18,327 bases of DNA, taken from contig JBARRR010000185.1 in assembly GCA_049644325.1 (NCBI GenBank), positions 1 to 18,327 on the forward strand. The letters run 5' to 3'. The notes under the pieces are model-generated. The model was not told the DNA's origin. It worked only from the letters and a program-made list of their open reading frames with translations, and did no database searches. This document shows positions 9,256 to 16,237 of the stretch, one piece after another; positions within the stretch are counted from its first letter, which is position 1; each line of letters opens with the position of its first letter. Both the position numbers and the translations under genes were made by a program. This DNA is from DASZHA01 sp049644325 (GTDB taxonomy: Bacteria > Chloroflexota > Dormibacteria > DASZGP01).

Positions 9256-9875
9256 TGCCGTCATGGCGCACCGAGGAGGTGCTGGTGGTGCCACGCGAGG
9301 AGATCTTTCCTGACGGCGCCTGGCATGGGTTCATCGACTCGCACCCCGAGCGCTACCTCAGCATCATCGCCGAGCGGCGCCAGTTCCGACCCCGCGGCGA
9401 GGTCGAGGACGACCCCAATTTCCAACAGATCATCCCCTATGTCGTCTTTCGCCACGACGACCGCTACTTCCTCACCCGCCGGCTCAAGCAGAGCTCTGAG
9501 AAGCGGCTGCGCCACCTGTACTCGCTCGGCATCGGCGGCCACATCAACCGCGAGGACGTCAGCGACGAGGCCGATGACGTGGTGCTGGAAGGGCTCCGCC
9601 GCGAGTTCGCTGAGGAGGTAACGTACGCTGGGGACTGGACGCACCGCTTGGTCGGGTTGTTGAATGACGATTCCAACGACGTCAGCCGAGTGCACCTCGG
9701 CCTGGTCTTCGAGGTCACCGGCGACAGTCCGGTGATCAGCATCCGCGAGACCGAGAAACTTGAGGGCGAGCTCTTACGCCTGGAGGAGATGAAGATCTAC
9801 TACTTGGACATGGAATCCTGGAGCCAGCTGATCTACGACCACCTGCTTGCCCGCGAGCAGGCGGGGGTGCAGTGA
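9255..9875 (+). CDS. Nudix-family protein with an expanded Nudix box
   Basis: This 206-residue cytosolic protein probably hydrolyses a nucleoside diphosphate linked to another group. The C-terminal half of the Nudix box, RREFAEEV (residues 115-122), is clear and holds the metal-binding glutamates. The initial GGHINRE (94-100) is separated from it by about seven more residues than the canonical spacing. The segment PYVVFRHDDRYFLTRR before the box is the usual first strands of the fold. The N-terminal 50 residues (EEIFPDGAWHGF) resemble a predicted MutT-type phosphoesterase group I know from bacterial genomes; that link is from memory. The ATG shares one base with the preceding stop, and no Shine-Dalgarno is seen, so translation is probably coupled. 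The substrate is unknown. Confidence 0.8.
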   Translation: MPSWRTEEVLVVPREEIFPDGAWHGFIDSHPERYLSIIAERRQFRPRGEVEDDPNFQQIIPYVVFRHDDRYFLTRRLKQSSEKRLRHLYSLGIGGHINREDVSDEADDVVLEGLRREFAEEVTYAGDWTHRLVGLLNDDSNDVSRVHLGLVFEVTGDSPVISIRETEKLEGELLRLEEMKIYYLDMESWSQLIYDHLLAREQAGVQ

Positions 9876-10471
9876 GCGCCGACGAGCGCAGCTGGGCGCC
9901 GGGCGGGCCCCACGACCGCGAGAAGGCGCTGGCGCTGCTGCACGAGCACAACCAGTCGGAGAGCCTGCGCAAGCATGGCCTGGCCGTGGAGGCGGCGATG
10001 CGCGGCTTCGCCCAGCAGTACGGCGAGGACGAAGACCTCTGGGGGGTCGTTGGGCTGATCCATGATTTCGACTACGAGAAGCACCCGGACCCGCTGGAGC
10101 ATGGCCTCGCCGGCGGCCGCATCCTCCGCGACCTGGGCTGGCCCGACGTCATCAGCCATGCCGTCGAGAGCCACAACGACCACGTCGGCGTGCTCCGCGA
10201 GAACCTGATGGAGCACGTGCTGTTTTCCTCCGACGAGCTGACCGGCTTCATTGTTGCGGTGGCGCTGGTCAAGGGCCGCGACCTGACACTGGTGGAGGCG
10301 CGGTCGGTGCACAAGAAGATGCGCGACAGGGCGTTTGCCCGGAGCGTCTCGCGAGAGGACATCGAGAAGGGCTGGCGCGAGCTCGACGTTGACGCCGACC
10401 AGCACATCGGCTTCATCGTCGAGAGCCTGAAGAAGGTCGCGCCGGACCTGGGGTTGACCTACTCGGCCTAG
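9872..10471 (+). CDS. HD-domain protein, putative metal-dependent phosphohydrolase
   Basis: This 199-residue protein has an HD domain in its first half: His35 (RKHGLAVEAAM), the His64-Asp65 pair (GLIHDFDYEKHP), His77 (EHGLAG), and later histidines in AVESHNDHVG. This order is that of small HDIG-type proteins, which hydrolyse phosphate esters of nucleotides or cofactors. The C-terminal part is helical and rich in charged residues (HKKMRDRAFARSVSREDIEKGWRE is split here by no known motif). It starts at GTG overlapping the Nudix stop (GTGA), with a G-rich ribosome binding site just before. Its stop shares CTAG with the convergent gene. The substrate is unknown; coupling to FAH and Nudix enzymes hints at metabolite clean-up. 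Confidence 0.82.
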   Translation: MSADERSWAPGGPHDREKALALLHEHNQSESLRKHGLAVEAAMRGFAQQYGEDEDLWGVVGLIHDFDYEKHPDPLEHGLAGGRILRDLGWPDVISHAVESHNDHVGVLRENLMEHVLFSSDELTGFIVAVALVKGRDLTLVEARSVHKKMRDRAFARSVSREDIEKGWRELDVDADQHIGFIVESLKKVAPDLGLTYSA

Positions 10472-12648
10472 CGGGCCAGCCCGCGCCGCAGTGCCAGGCC
10501 GCTGGCAATCGCGACCACCAGGGCGATCGCGAGCCACGCCCGCAGCGGCGAAGTGCCCCCGGCGCTTGTATTCGGCAGCGGCGCGACGGCGACCGTAATC
10601 GGCTCAGTCGCCGTTGTCACCACAGGTGGGCAGACGTGGTGGATGCCGGTGCCCCAGTCGCCGGCTGCCGTCTGGAGGGTCTGGCCCTCGATGACGAGCG
10701 GCTGGCTGTCGTAGACGCCCGTGGTGATGCCCTCCGCGGCGCCCCAGATGCAGCCTGCCTCGTCGATCGCCGAGTAGGAGTAATCGCCCCAGCGGCCAAC
10801 GCAGGTAGAGCAAGGCGGGACGTCCGGCAGGCCCTGCTGGCCCAGGAGTCCAAGCGCGCTGAAGCCGTCGTCCGGCGCCAGGCCGGGACGGCTGACGTGG
10901 ACGTCAGGCCCACTCCCGGCGGCGAGCCCGTCAAGCCGCGCCCAGGCCACGCTGGGGAAGTTATCGATGCCCGCCAGCGTGAAGGTGGCGATCGTGGCGC
11001 CATCGGGACGGGCGCCGATCGACGGGAAGAGGACGTTGCCGTTGGGCACCTGGATATACCCGTCCCGGGTCATGCTGGCCTGCAGGTTGGGGCCGCTGAA
11101 CGACGGGGTCACCTGGAAGTACATGATTCCCACTCGAGGAAGCGCTTCGAGCCCTGAGCCCGAGGGGTTCAAGGGGGGCAGCGACGTGTTGACGCCGGCC
11201 CACAGTGAGCCGTTGGACAGCATCGGCGCGTTCATCCGGTCGTCGTTGGCGTTGAGGACTTCCTCGGCGTCCCCCGAGCCGGCGGATCGCGGATGCGGGC
11301 CCGCCTTTTGGTAAGCGTAGAAAGGCGTGCTGCTAGGCGCCGAGGGGTCGGGCACAAAGAAGGTATCCGCCGGGCTCAGCGTGTTGACGGTGACATGCTG
11401 CAGGGTCAGGTTGGGGCTGGCGGTGTTGAGGGAGGCGGTATTTGTCCATGCCCAAACCGCGATCTGGTTGGAAACCGTCGGCGAGACGGGTAGCCCGATG
11501 TCGCTCATGAAGTACTCCGCCCCCCCGGGAGGCGGCACGGTTGTGTCGTGAGGCGGCGGCGAGGCCGGTTGCAGCGACTGCCATGGGCCGTCCTCGGTCG
11601 GCCCGGGGAAGGTAACGCTGTTGGTGTCGAACTGCACCAACGTCGTCGAGCTCCCCGTCACGAGCTGCTGCTTGGATAGCGCGTACACCTGCGCCACGCC
11701 GCTGCGTAGCAGGAAGCTAGGGATCTGCTGGAGTGGCGGACCCACCGGGAGGCCAACCGGGAAGACCTCGGTCATCGAGTACTCGTTGTCGCTGATGTAG
11801 ATGCCGTTGGCATCCGCCCCGATCAGGGGCTGGTCACCGAGACAACCTGGTACCGGGGCCGCCGCCCCGGGGGATACGCACCCGGTGTGCAGGGGCGAGC
11901 CGTTGAGGCCGTTATCGCTGACGTTGAAGGAGTAGACGTACCAGTCGCCCAGCGGGTTATTTGTCTTGCTGACGGCGATGTAGTTGTTGTCGCTGAGGAA
12001 GGATGGCTGCACGACCTGGTCGACCTCGAGGATGGTGACAAACCAGCGCTGGGTGGACGGGTCGTAGTAGCAGCGGGGGTCGCTTATGAACGCCGGCTGG
12101 GTCTGGGCGTTGGCTGGGTTGAGTCCGTAGAACTGGGAGAGGGGCACCGACTTTGCCGTTGCCTTGGTCCCGGCGGTGGTGTAGACACGCATACCGTCGT
12201 TGACGGTCTCCATGACGTAGCCGTTGCCGACGCAGAGGCCCTGGTCCGGGGGCTCGAGGCCGAGGTTACTGGCGTCGTAGGTCCCGGTGCCCCCGGCCTT
12301 CATGTCGCTGATGTCGATGCCGTTGAAGCTGCCGTTGTCTCCGCCGGAGACGACGGTGCTCGGCGGTGCGCTGCTGCCACCAAGGGTGATCTTCGGCGTC
12401 ACCGCGCGCTCGCCGGTGGCCAGCGCGGATCCATGTCCCTTGTGGTCGATCTCCAGGTGCTTGATCGGCGGGGCGGCCGACGGCGCGCTGGCGACCTGGG
12501 CCAGGTTAACCGTGCGGAGCACCTTGATCTGTCGCACCGACTGGTCGGCGCCGAGGGTGGGTGTCGCGACGGGGGTCACGCCGACGAGGGCGAGCGCTAT
12601 GGTCGTGGCCGGCAGGACGGCAATGGCTCTATGCAGCAATGGATGCAC
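10468..12648 (-). CDS. Large exported protein with C-terminal LPXTG-like anchor
   Basis: This 726-residue protein has an N-terminal signal peptide (about residues 1-34: His/Arg, then a hydrophobic core IAVLPATTIALALVGV, likely cut near TLGA-DQ). A Pro/Ser/Ala-rich linker leads to a large extracellular domain with blocks such as GLCVGNGYVMETVNDGMRVY, DPRCYYDPSTQRWFV, CLGDQPLIGADANGIYISDNEYS and GRWGDYSYSAIDE (Trp620). I recall similar uncharacterised exported proteins in soil bacteria; repeated Trp/Tyr-rich strands suggest a beta-propeller, which is inference. The end has LPNTS (691-695), a transmembrane helix (about 704-720) and a basic tail RRGLAR, the layout of a sortase signal, though position five is Ser rather than Gly. 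Several paired cysteines fit an extracellular site. The start is GTG; the ribosome binding site is weak. It lies 102 bp after the dehydrogenase-like gene on the same strand. Confidence 0.8.
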   Translation of the reverse strand: MHPLLHRAIAVLPATTIALALVGVTPVATPTLGADQSVRQIKVLRTVNLAQVASAPSAAPPIKHLEIDHKGHGSALATGERAVTPKITLGGSSAPPSTVVSGGDNGSFNGIDISDMKAGGTGTYDASNLGLEPPDQGLCVGNGYVMETVNDGMRVYTTAGTKATAKSVPLSQFYGLNPANAQTQPAFISDPRCYYDPSTQRWFVTILEVDQVVQPSFLSDNNYIAVSKTNNPLGDWYVYSFNVSDNGLNGSPLHTGCVSPGAAAPVPGCLGDQPLIGADANGIYISDNEYSMTEVFPVGLPVGPPLQQIPSFLLRSGVAQVYALSKQQLVTGSSTTLVQFDTNSVTFPGPTEDGPWQSLQPASPPPHDTTVPPPGGAEYFMSDIGLPVSPTVSNQIAVWAWTNTASLNTASPNLTLQHVTVNTLSPADTFFVPDPSAPSSTPFYAYQKAGPHPRSAGSGDAEEVLNANDDRMNAPMLSNGSLWAGVNTSLPPLNPSGSGLEALPRVGIMYFQVTPSFSGPNLQASMTRDGYIQVPNGNVLFPSIGARPDGATIATFTLAGIDNFPSVAWARLDGLAAGSGPDVHVSRPGLAPDDGFSALGLLGQQGLPDVPPCSTCVGRWGDYSYSAIDEAGCIWGAAEGITTGVYDSQPLVIEGQTLQTAAGDWGTGIHHVCPPVVTTATEPITVAVAPLPNTSAGGTSPLRAWLAIALVVAIASGLALRRGLAR

Positions 12649-12750
12649 TACGTCCCGCTACTCCCCTACCTGCATTTCTTTCCGCAGCGCCCCCCGGCTA
12701 GATCGTGGATCAAACGGCGATCGACTCGAGGCTAACAGAGCCGAAGCCGC
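12649..12750 (-). other. 102-bp intergenic gap, the longest in the window
   Basis: This lies between the dehydrogenase-like gene and the exported-protein gene, both on the minus strand. I see no gene, no convincing -10/-35 pair and no hairpin with a T-tract. The exported protein may be transcribed from here or by read-through. Confidence 0.5.
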
Positions 12751-13533
12751 CTAGTACAACCCCCGATCCAACCCGCCATCAACCGCCAGCGTCACGCCCG
12801 TGATGTAGCTGGCGGCGTCGCTGGCCAGGAAGACGGCGGCATTGGCCAGCTCCTGGGGCGTGCCGAAGCGGCCCATCGGGGTCTCGCGGCCCCATGACTC
12901 CAGCTCCTCCTCGACGCTGACCCCCTTGCCCTCGGCTCGGACTGCGGCGATCTGCCGGATGCGGTCGGTGAGGATGTGCTCGGTGGCGATGTTGTTGACG
13001 CGAACCTCGGGCGCCGCCTCACGCGAAAGCGTTTTGGCCATGCCCAGGATTGCGGGGCGGAAGGCGTTGGAGAGCAGCAGGAGGTCGATCGGCTGCTTGG
13101 CGGTGAGTGATGTCAGGTTGACGACCGACCCGCCGGGATCCGCCTTAAGCGCCGGCAGCGAGGCGCGGGTGACCCGCACCGCGCTCATCAGCAGCGAGTC
13201 GAACGCGTGCCGCCACTGGGCCTCGTCCATGGACTCGAACGTGCCCGGCGGCGGTCCGGGCGCGTTGTTGACGAGCACCTCCAGGCCGCCCAGCTGGTGC
13301 AGCGCCCAGTCGACGAGGTCGGCGCATTCGTCAGCCTGGGCGAGGTCGGCGGCCATGGCGATCACGTCGCCCTCAGCGCTCAGCTGCTGCGCGGCTGCCT
13401 GGGTCCGCTCCTCGTTGCTGGAGCTGATAGCCACCCGGCAGCCCTCGCGCAGCAGCGCGCTCGCAACCGCGTAACCCAAACCCTTGCTCGCCGCGGTGAC
13501 CAGCGCCCGCTTGCCGCCCAGCCCCGTTTCCAC
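12751..13533 (-). CDS. Short-chain dehydrogenase/reductase-like protein lacking the catalytic Tyr and Lys
   Basis: This 260-residue Rossmann-fold protein belongs to the SDR superfamily, in the FabG-like part. The nucleotide-binding motif is TAASKGLG (13-20), with Ala in place of the first Gly. The NNAP motif is at 89-92, and the C-terminal PMGRFGTPQELANAAVFLASDAASYITG and VDGG are standard. The catalytic Ser is present (Ser142), but thirteen residues on, where YxxxK should be, the protein has SNAFR: Ser155 for Tyr and Arg159 for Lys. A known FabG-like subgroup departs from the motif and tetrad in this way, so this is unlikely to be a sequencing error. Whether it is an oxidoreductase is uncertain. 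The GTG start has TAGGAT six bases upstream and no Shine-Dalgarno. It is divergent from threonine synthase. Confidence 0.88.
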   Translation of the reverse strand: METGLGGKRALVTAASKGLGYAVASALLREGCRVAISSSNEERTQAAAQQLSAEGDVIAMAADLAQADECADLVDWALHQLGGLEVLVNNAPGPPPGTFESMDEAQWRHAFDSLLMSAVRVTRASLPALKADPGGSVVNLTSLTAKQPIDLLLLSNAFRPAILGMAKTLSREAAPEVRVNNIATEHILTDRIRQIAAVRAEGKGVSVEEELESWGRETPMGRFGTPQELANAAVFLASDAASYITGVTLAVDGGLDRGLY

Positions 13534-13539
13534 GGCGCA

Positions 13540-13545
13540 ATCCTA
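13540..13545 (-). promoter_or_regulatory. Putative -10 box (TAGGAT), leaderless start
   Basis: On the minus strand TAGGAT ends six bases before the GTG of the dehydrogenase-like gene, placing transcription start at the start codon. No Shine-Dalgarno or clear -35 element is seen. Confidence 0.55.
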
Positions 13546-13602
13546 GCCCGAGCTCCCCGCGCGACGTGACGCCGTCGAAGCTGGCCTGAACTGGGCCGTC
13601 GA

Positions 13603-13608
13603 TAGACT
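13603..13608 (+). promoter_or_regulatory. Putative -10 box (TAGACT) of thrC
   Basis: TAGACT ends seven bases before the threonine synthase ATG, in the 82-bp divergent region shared with the minus-strand gene. No Shine-Dalgarno is present, so the message is probably leaderless or nearly so. The 8-mer GCCGTCGA abuts it (13595-13602) and also occurs at 13571-13578. Confidence 0.58.
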
Positions 13609-13615
13609 CTGTGAG

Positions 13616-14851
13616 ATGACCTCCGCCGTCAAGTCACTGATCTGTCGCGAGTGCCAGAGCGAGTTCGAGCCGCAAGCGACGCACGTCTGCGACCTCTGCT
13701 TTGGGCCTCTGGAGGTCAAGTACGACTACGGCACGCTGGCTCAGCAGGTGTCGCGGGAGTCGATTGAAGCCGGCCCCAACTCGCTGTGGCGCTACCGCAA
13801 CCTGCTGCCGCTGAACGACGACGCCGAGCCCGTGACGCTGGGGGAGGGGATGACCCCGCTGGTGCATGCCGAGAAGCTCGGCGCCGAGCTGGGGCTCAGC
13901 AACCTCTACCTCAAGAACGAGACCATGAACCCCACCAACTCCTTCAAGGACCGTGTTGTCAGCGTGGCGGTGTCATGGGCGCGGGCCAACGGCTTCGACA
14001 CCATGGCCTGCGCCTCCACCGGCAACCTGGCCAACTCCGTGGCGGCCTACAGCGCCCGCGCCGGGATGCGCTGCTTCGTCTTCATCCCCGCCGACCTGGA
14101 GGTCAGCAAGGTCCTGACGACCTCGGTCTTCGCGCCCAACGTCGTCGCTGTCGAGGGCAACTACGACGAGGTAAACCGTCTCTGTTCCGAGCTGGCCGAC
14201 TCGTACCACTGGGCCTTCGCCAATATCAACGTGCGGCCGTTCTATGCCGAGGGCAGCAAGACGCTGACCTACGAGACCGCCGAACAGCTGGGCTGGAAGC
14301 TGCCGGATGAGATCATCGTTCCGATCGCGTCCGGCTGCCAGTTCGTCAAGCACAACAAGGCGATCCAGGAGCTGATCGAGCTGGAGCTGGTCGACCCCGG
14401 GCCCTACCCCAAGCTCACCGGCGCGCAGGCGCTGAACTGCTCCCCGGTGGCAACTGCGTTCAAGGAGGGCACCAGCGTCAAGCCGGTCAAGCCCAATACC
14501 ATCGCCAAGTCGCTGGCGATCGGCAACCCCAGCGACGGCAAGTACGTGATCAACATCGCCAACGGCACCGGGGGCGTGGTCGACACCGTCACCGAGGACG
14601 AGATCATCGAAGCCATCGAGCTGCTGGCGCGGACCGAGGGCATCTTCGCTGAGACGGCCGGCGGGGTCACCGTCGGTGTCCTCAAGAAGCTTGCCAAGGC
14701 AGGCCGCTGGAAGGGCAACGAGACGGTGGTCGCCTACATCACCGGCCACGGCTTCAAGACCATCGAGGTCATCCCCGGCCTGGATCGCTACCGCAAGACG
14801 ATCCAGCCGTCGGTTCGGTCTTTCGAGGAGATGTTCCCGGATCTAGACTGA
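13616..14851 (+). CDS. thrC: Threonine synthase
   Basis: This 411-residue PLP enzyme converts O-phosphohomoserine to threonine and phosphate. It begins with a four-cysteine zinc ribbon (Cys10, Cys13, Cys25, Cys28), common in this form of ThrC. The PLP lysine is Lys111 in NPTNSFKDR. The phosphate-binding and substrate blocks are seen as ACASTGNLANSVAAYSARAG, FAETAGGVTVGVL and YITGHGFKT. The length and the zinc ribbon match the threonine synthase of Chloroflexota, actinobacteria and archaea. Threonine dehydratase and cysteate synthase are alternatives, but the ribbon and the ITGHG ending favour ThrC. A TAGACT box stands seven bases before the ATG, so the message seems leaderless. The stop is 18 bp before the first cyclase gene, in the same frame. 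Confidence 0.92.
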   Translation: MTSAVKSLICRECQSEFEPQATHVCDLCFGPLEVKYDYGTLAQQVSRESIEAGPNSLWRYRNLLPLNDDAEPVTLGEGMTPLVHAEKLGAELGLSNLYLKNETMNPTNSFKDRVVSVAVSWARANGFDTMACASTGNLANSVAAYSARAGMRCFVFIPADLEVSKVLTTSVFAPNVVAVEGNYDEVNRLCSELADSYHWAFANINVRPFYAEGSKTLTYETAEQLGWKLPDEIIVPIASGCQFVKHNKAIQELIELELVDPGPYPKLTGAQALNCSPVATAFKEGTSVKPVKPNTIAKSLAIGNPSDGKYVINIANGTGGVVDTVTEDEIIEAIELLARTEGIFAETAGGVTVGVLKKLAKAGRWKGNETVVAYITGHGFKTIEVIPGLDRYRKTIQPSVRSFEEMFPDLD

Positions 14852-14857
14852 GCCCGT

Positions 14858-14862
14858 GAGGG
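14858..14862 (+). promoter_or_regulatory. Ribosome binding site of cyclase 1
   Basis: GAGGG in CCGTGAGGG lies seven bases before the GTG at 14870. The same element and spacing precede the second copy, which decides both starts. Confidence 0.65.
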
Positions 14863-14869
14863 CGCCGGC

Positions 14870-16201
14870 GTGACCTGGGATGCAGACATCAGTTACGCGC
14901 GGAGCGGTGAGCTCCACATCGCGTACAGCACGATGGGGAAGGGTCCGGTAGACCTGATCGCGGTATCCCCGGGAATCGGCTTCCTTGATGCCCAGGTGCC
15001 GGCTGTCGACAGCACCTTCGTCCGCCTGGCGCAGTTTGCGCGCGTCATCCAGTACAACCAGCGCGGCGGAGGCCTGTCCGATCCTGTGCCCAAGGTGGAG
15101 CTGCCGACGATGGACGAGCGCATTGATGACATACGTGTGGTCCTCGACGCATGTGGCAGTGAACGCACGGCGCTGCTCGGCCTGGGGCACGGCGGACCCA
15201 CCGCCATGTTCTTCGCCGCGACGTACCCGGAGCGGGTGTCCTCGCTCGTGTTGCTGGGCACATACGCCAGATGGCAGCGAGCAGAGGACTACCCGCCGGG
15301 AATGCCCTCGAGCGCGTCGGCTGGGTTCAAGGAGGTGACGCTGGGCATGTGGGGAACTGGTGGCTCGATCGTCGGGTTCATTCCCAGCCTGGCGGAGGAC
15401 CCGACGTCTCGAAAGCAGTGGGCCCGGCTGGAGCGTATGGGGGCAAGCCCTGGGCAGCTGATCAAGATGCTGGACATGTGGCTGGACACCGACGTCCGCG
15501 ACATACTGCCGGCGGTCCGTTGCCCCACTCTCGTTCTCCACCAGAGCGGCGACGCGCAGTTCCGAGTCGACCATGGGAGGTACCTGGCAGCGAACATCGC
15601 CGGTGCGAAGTACGTCGAGCTTCCGGGCAGGGATCACATACCGCAGGGGGAGGACCTGGCGCAATTCGCGGGTGAGGTGGAGCAGTTCATAACTGGACGG
15701 CGGAGCGAAGCGGCCGCGGATCGGGTGCTGGCGACGGTGATGTTCACAGACATCGTCGGCTCCACTGCCAAGGCGACCGCTGTGGGCGACCGCGCCTGGC
15801 GTGACCTGCTTGACCGCCACGACGAGACTGTCCGACAGCAGCTCGAACGGTATCGGGGTCACATCGTCAAGCACACCGGGGACGGCGTCGCCGCCACATT
15901 CGATGGACCGGCCCGCGCCATCACTTGTGCCGGTGCCATCCGTGGCTCGGTCCGGCTCCTCGGGCTCGAGGTCCGGGCGGGGCTGCACACCGGAGAAATC
16001 GAGCGTCGCGGCGATGACGTCAGTGGAGTCGGGGTGCATATCGCGGCGCGGGTCGCGCAGCTGGCTCAGCCCGGGGAGGTTCTCGTCTCGAGCACAGTTA
16101 AGGACCTGGTCGTCGGATCTGGAATCGCATTTGAGGATCGCGGCATGCACCAGCTAAAAGGCGTCCCCGATGAGTGGCGCCTGCTGAGCGTCGTCGGCTA
16201 G
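14870..16201 (+). CDS. Alpha/beta-hydrolase domain fused to class III adenylate cyclase, copy 1
   Basis: This 443-residue soluble protein has an alpha/beta-hydrolase domain (about 8-275) and a C-terminal class III cyclase domain (about 283-443), the layout of mycobacterial Rv1900c. The hydrolase elbow reads GLGHGG, so the nucleophile Ser is Gly106; Asp228 and His256 of a triad remain. In the cyclase, metal Asp294 (FTDIVGST) and Asp338 (HTGDG), adenine-selecting Lys334 and Asp383, and Arg394 are present, which predicts ATP to cAMP. The transition-state Asn is replaced by His390 (GVHIAARV). Class III domains of this type work as dimers. The N-terminal half is likely a ligand sensor. The GTG start is set by GAGGG and agreement with copy 2. 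It follows thrC by 18 bp and may be read from the thrC promoter. Confidence 0.88.
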   Translation: MTWDADISYARSGELHIAYSTMGKGPVDLIAVSPGIGFLDAQVPAVDSTFVRLAQFARVIQYNQRGGGLSDPVPKVELPTMDERIDDIRVVLDACGSERTALLGLGHGGPTAMFFAATYPERVSSLVLLGTYARWQRAEDYPPGMPSSASAGFKEVTLGMWGTGGSIVGFIPSLAEDPTSRKQWARLERMGASPGQLIKMLDMWLDTDVRDILPAVRCPTLVLHQSGDAQFRVDHGRYLAANIAGAKYVELPGRDHIPQGEDLAQFAGEVEQFITGRRSEAAADRVLATVMFTDIVGSTAKATAVGDRAWRDLLDRHDETVRQQLERYRGHIVKHTGDGVAATFDGPARAITCAGAIRGSVRLLGLEVRAGLHTGEIERRGDDVSGVGVHIAARVAQLAQPGEVLVSSTVKDLVVGSGIAFEDRGMHQLKGVPDEWRLLSVVG

Positions 16202-16225
16202 TGTCGCTGCGCAGGCTGAGGCCGT

Positions 16226-16230
16226 GAGGG
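16226..16230 (+). promoter_or_regulatory. Ribosome binding site of cyclase 2
   Basis: GAGGG lies seven bases before the GTG at 16238, matching copy 1. An ATG two bases upstream opens only an eight-codon frame and is not used for this protein. Confidence 0.65.
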
Positions 16231-16237
16231 TGGTCAT

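Noticed and set aside
11887..12735. 282-codon plus-strand open frame opposite the exported-protein gene
   Set aside because: The composition is Val/Asp/Gly-rich shadow. The minus-strand gene has a signal peptide, a folded-domain composition and a C-terminal anchor, so it is the real one.
12730..12742. Hairpin GGCTAACAGAGCC after the dehydrogenase-like gene as a terminator
   Set aside because: The stem is only four pairs and no T-tract follows on the minus strand.
14844..14849. TAGACT at the end of thrC as a leaderless promoter
   Set aside because: It would place transcription start at a GTG (14856) that opens only five codons in the wrong frame. It could still start a short-leader message for cyclase 1, but it lies in coding sequence and cannot be told from chance.
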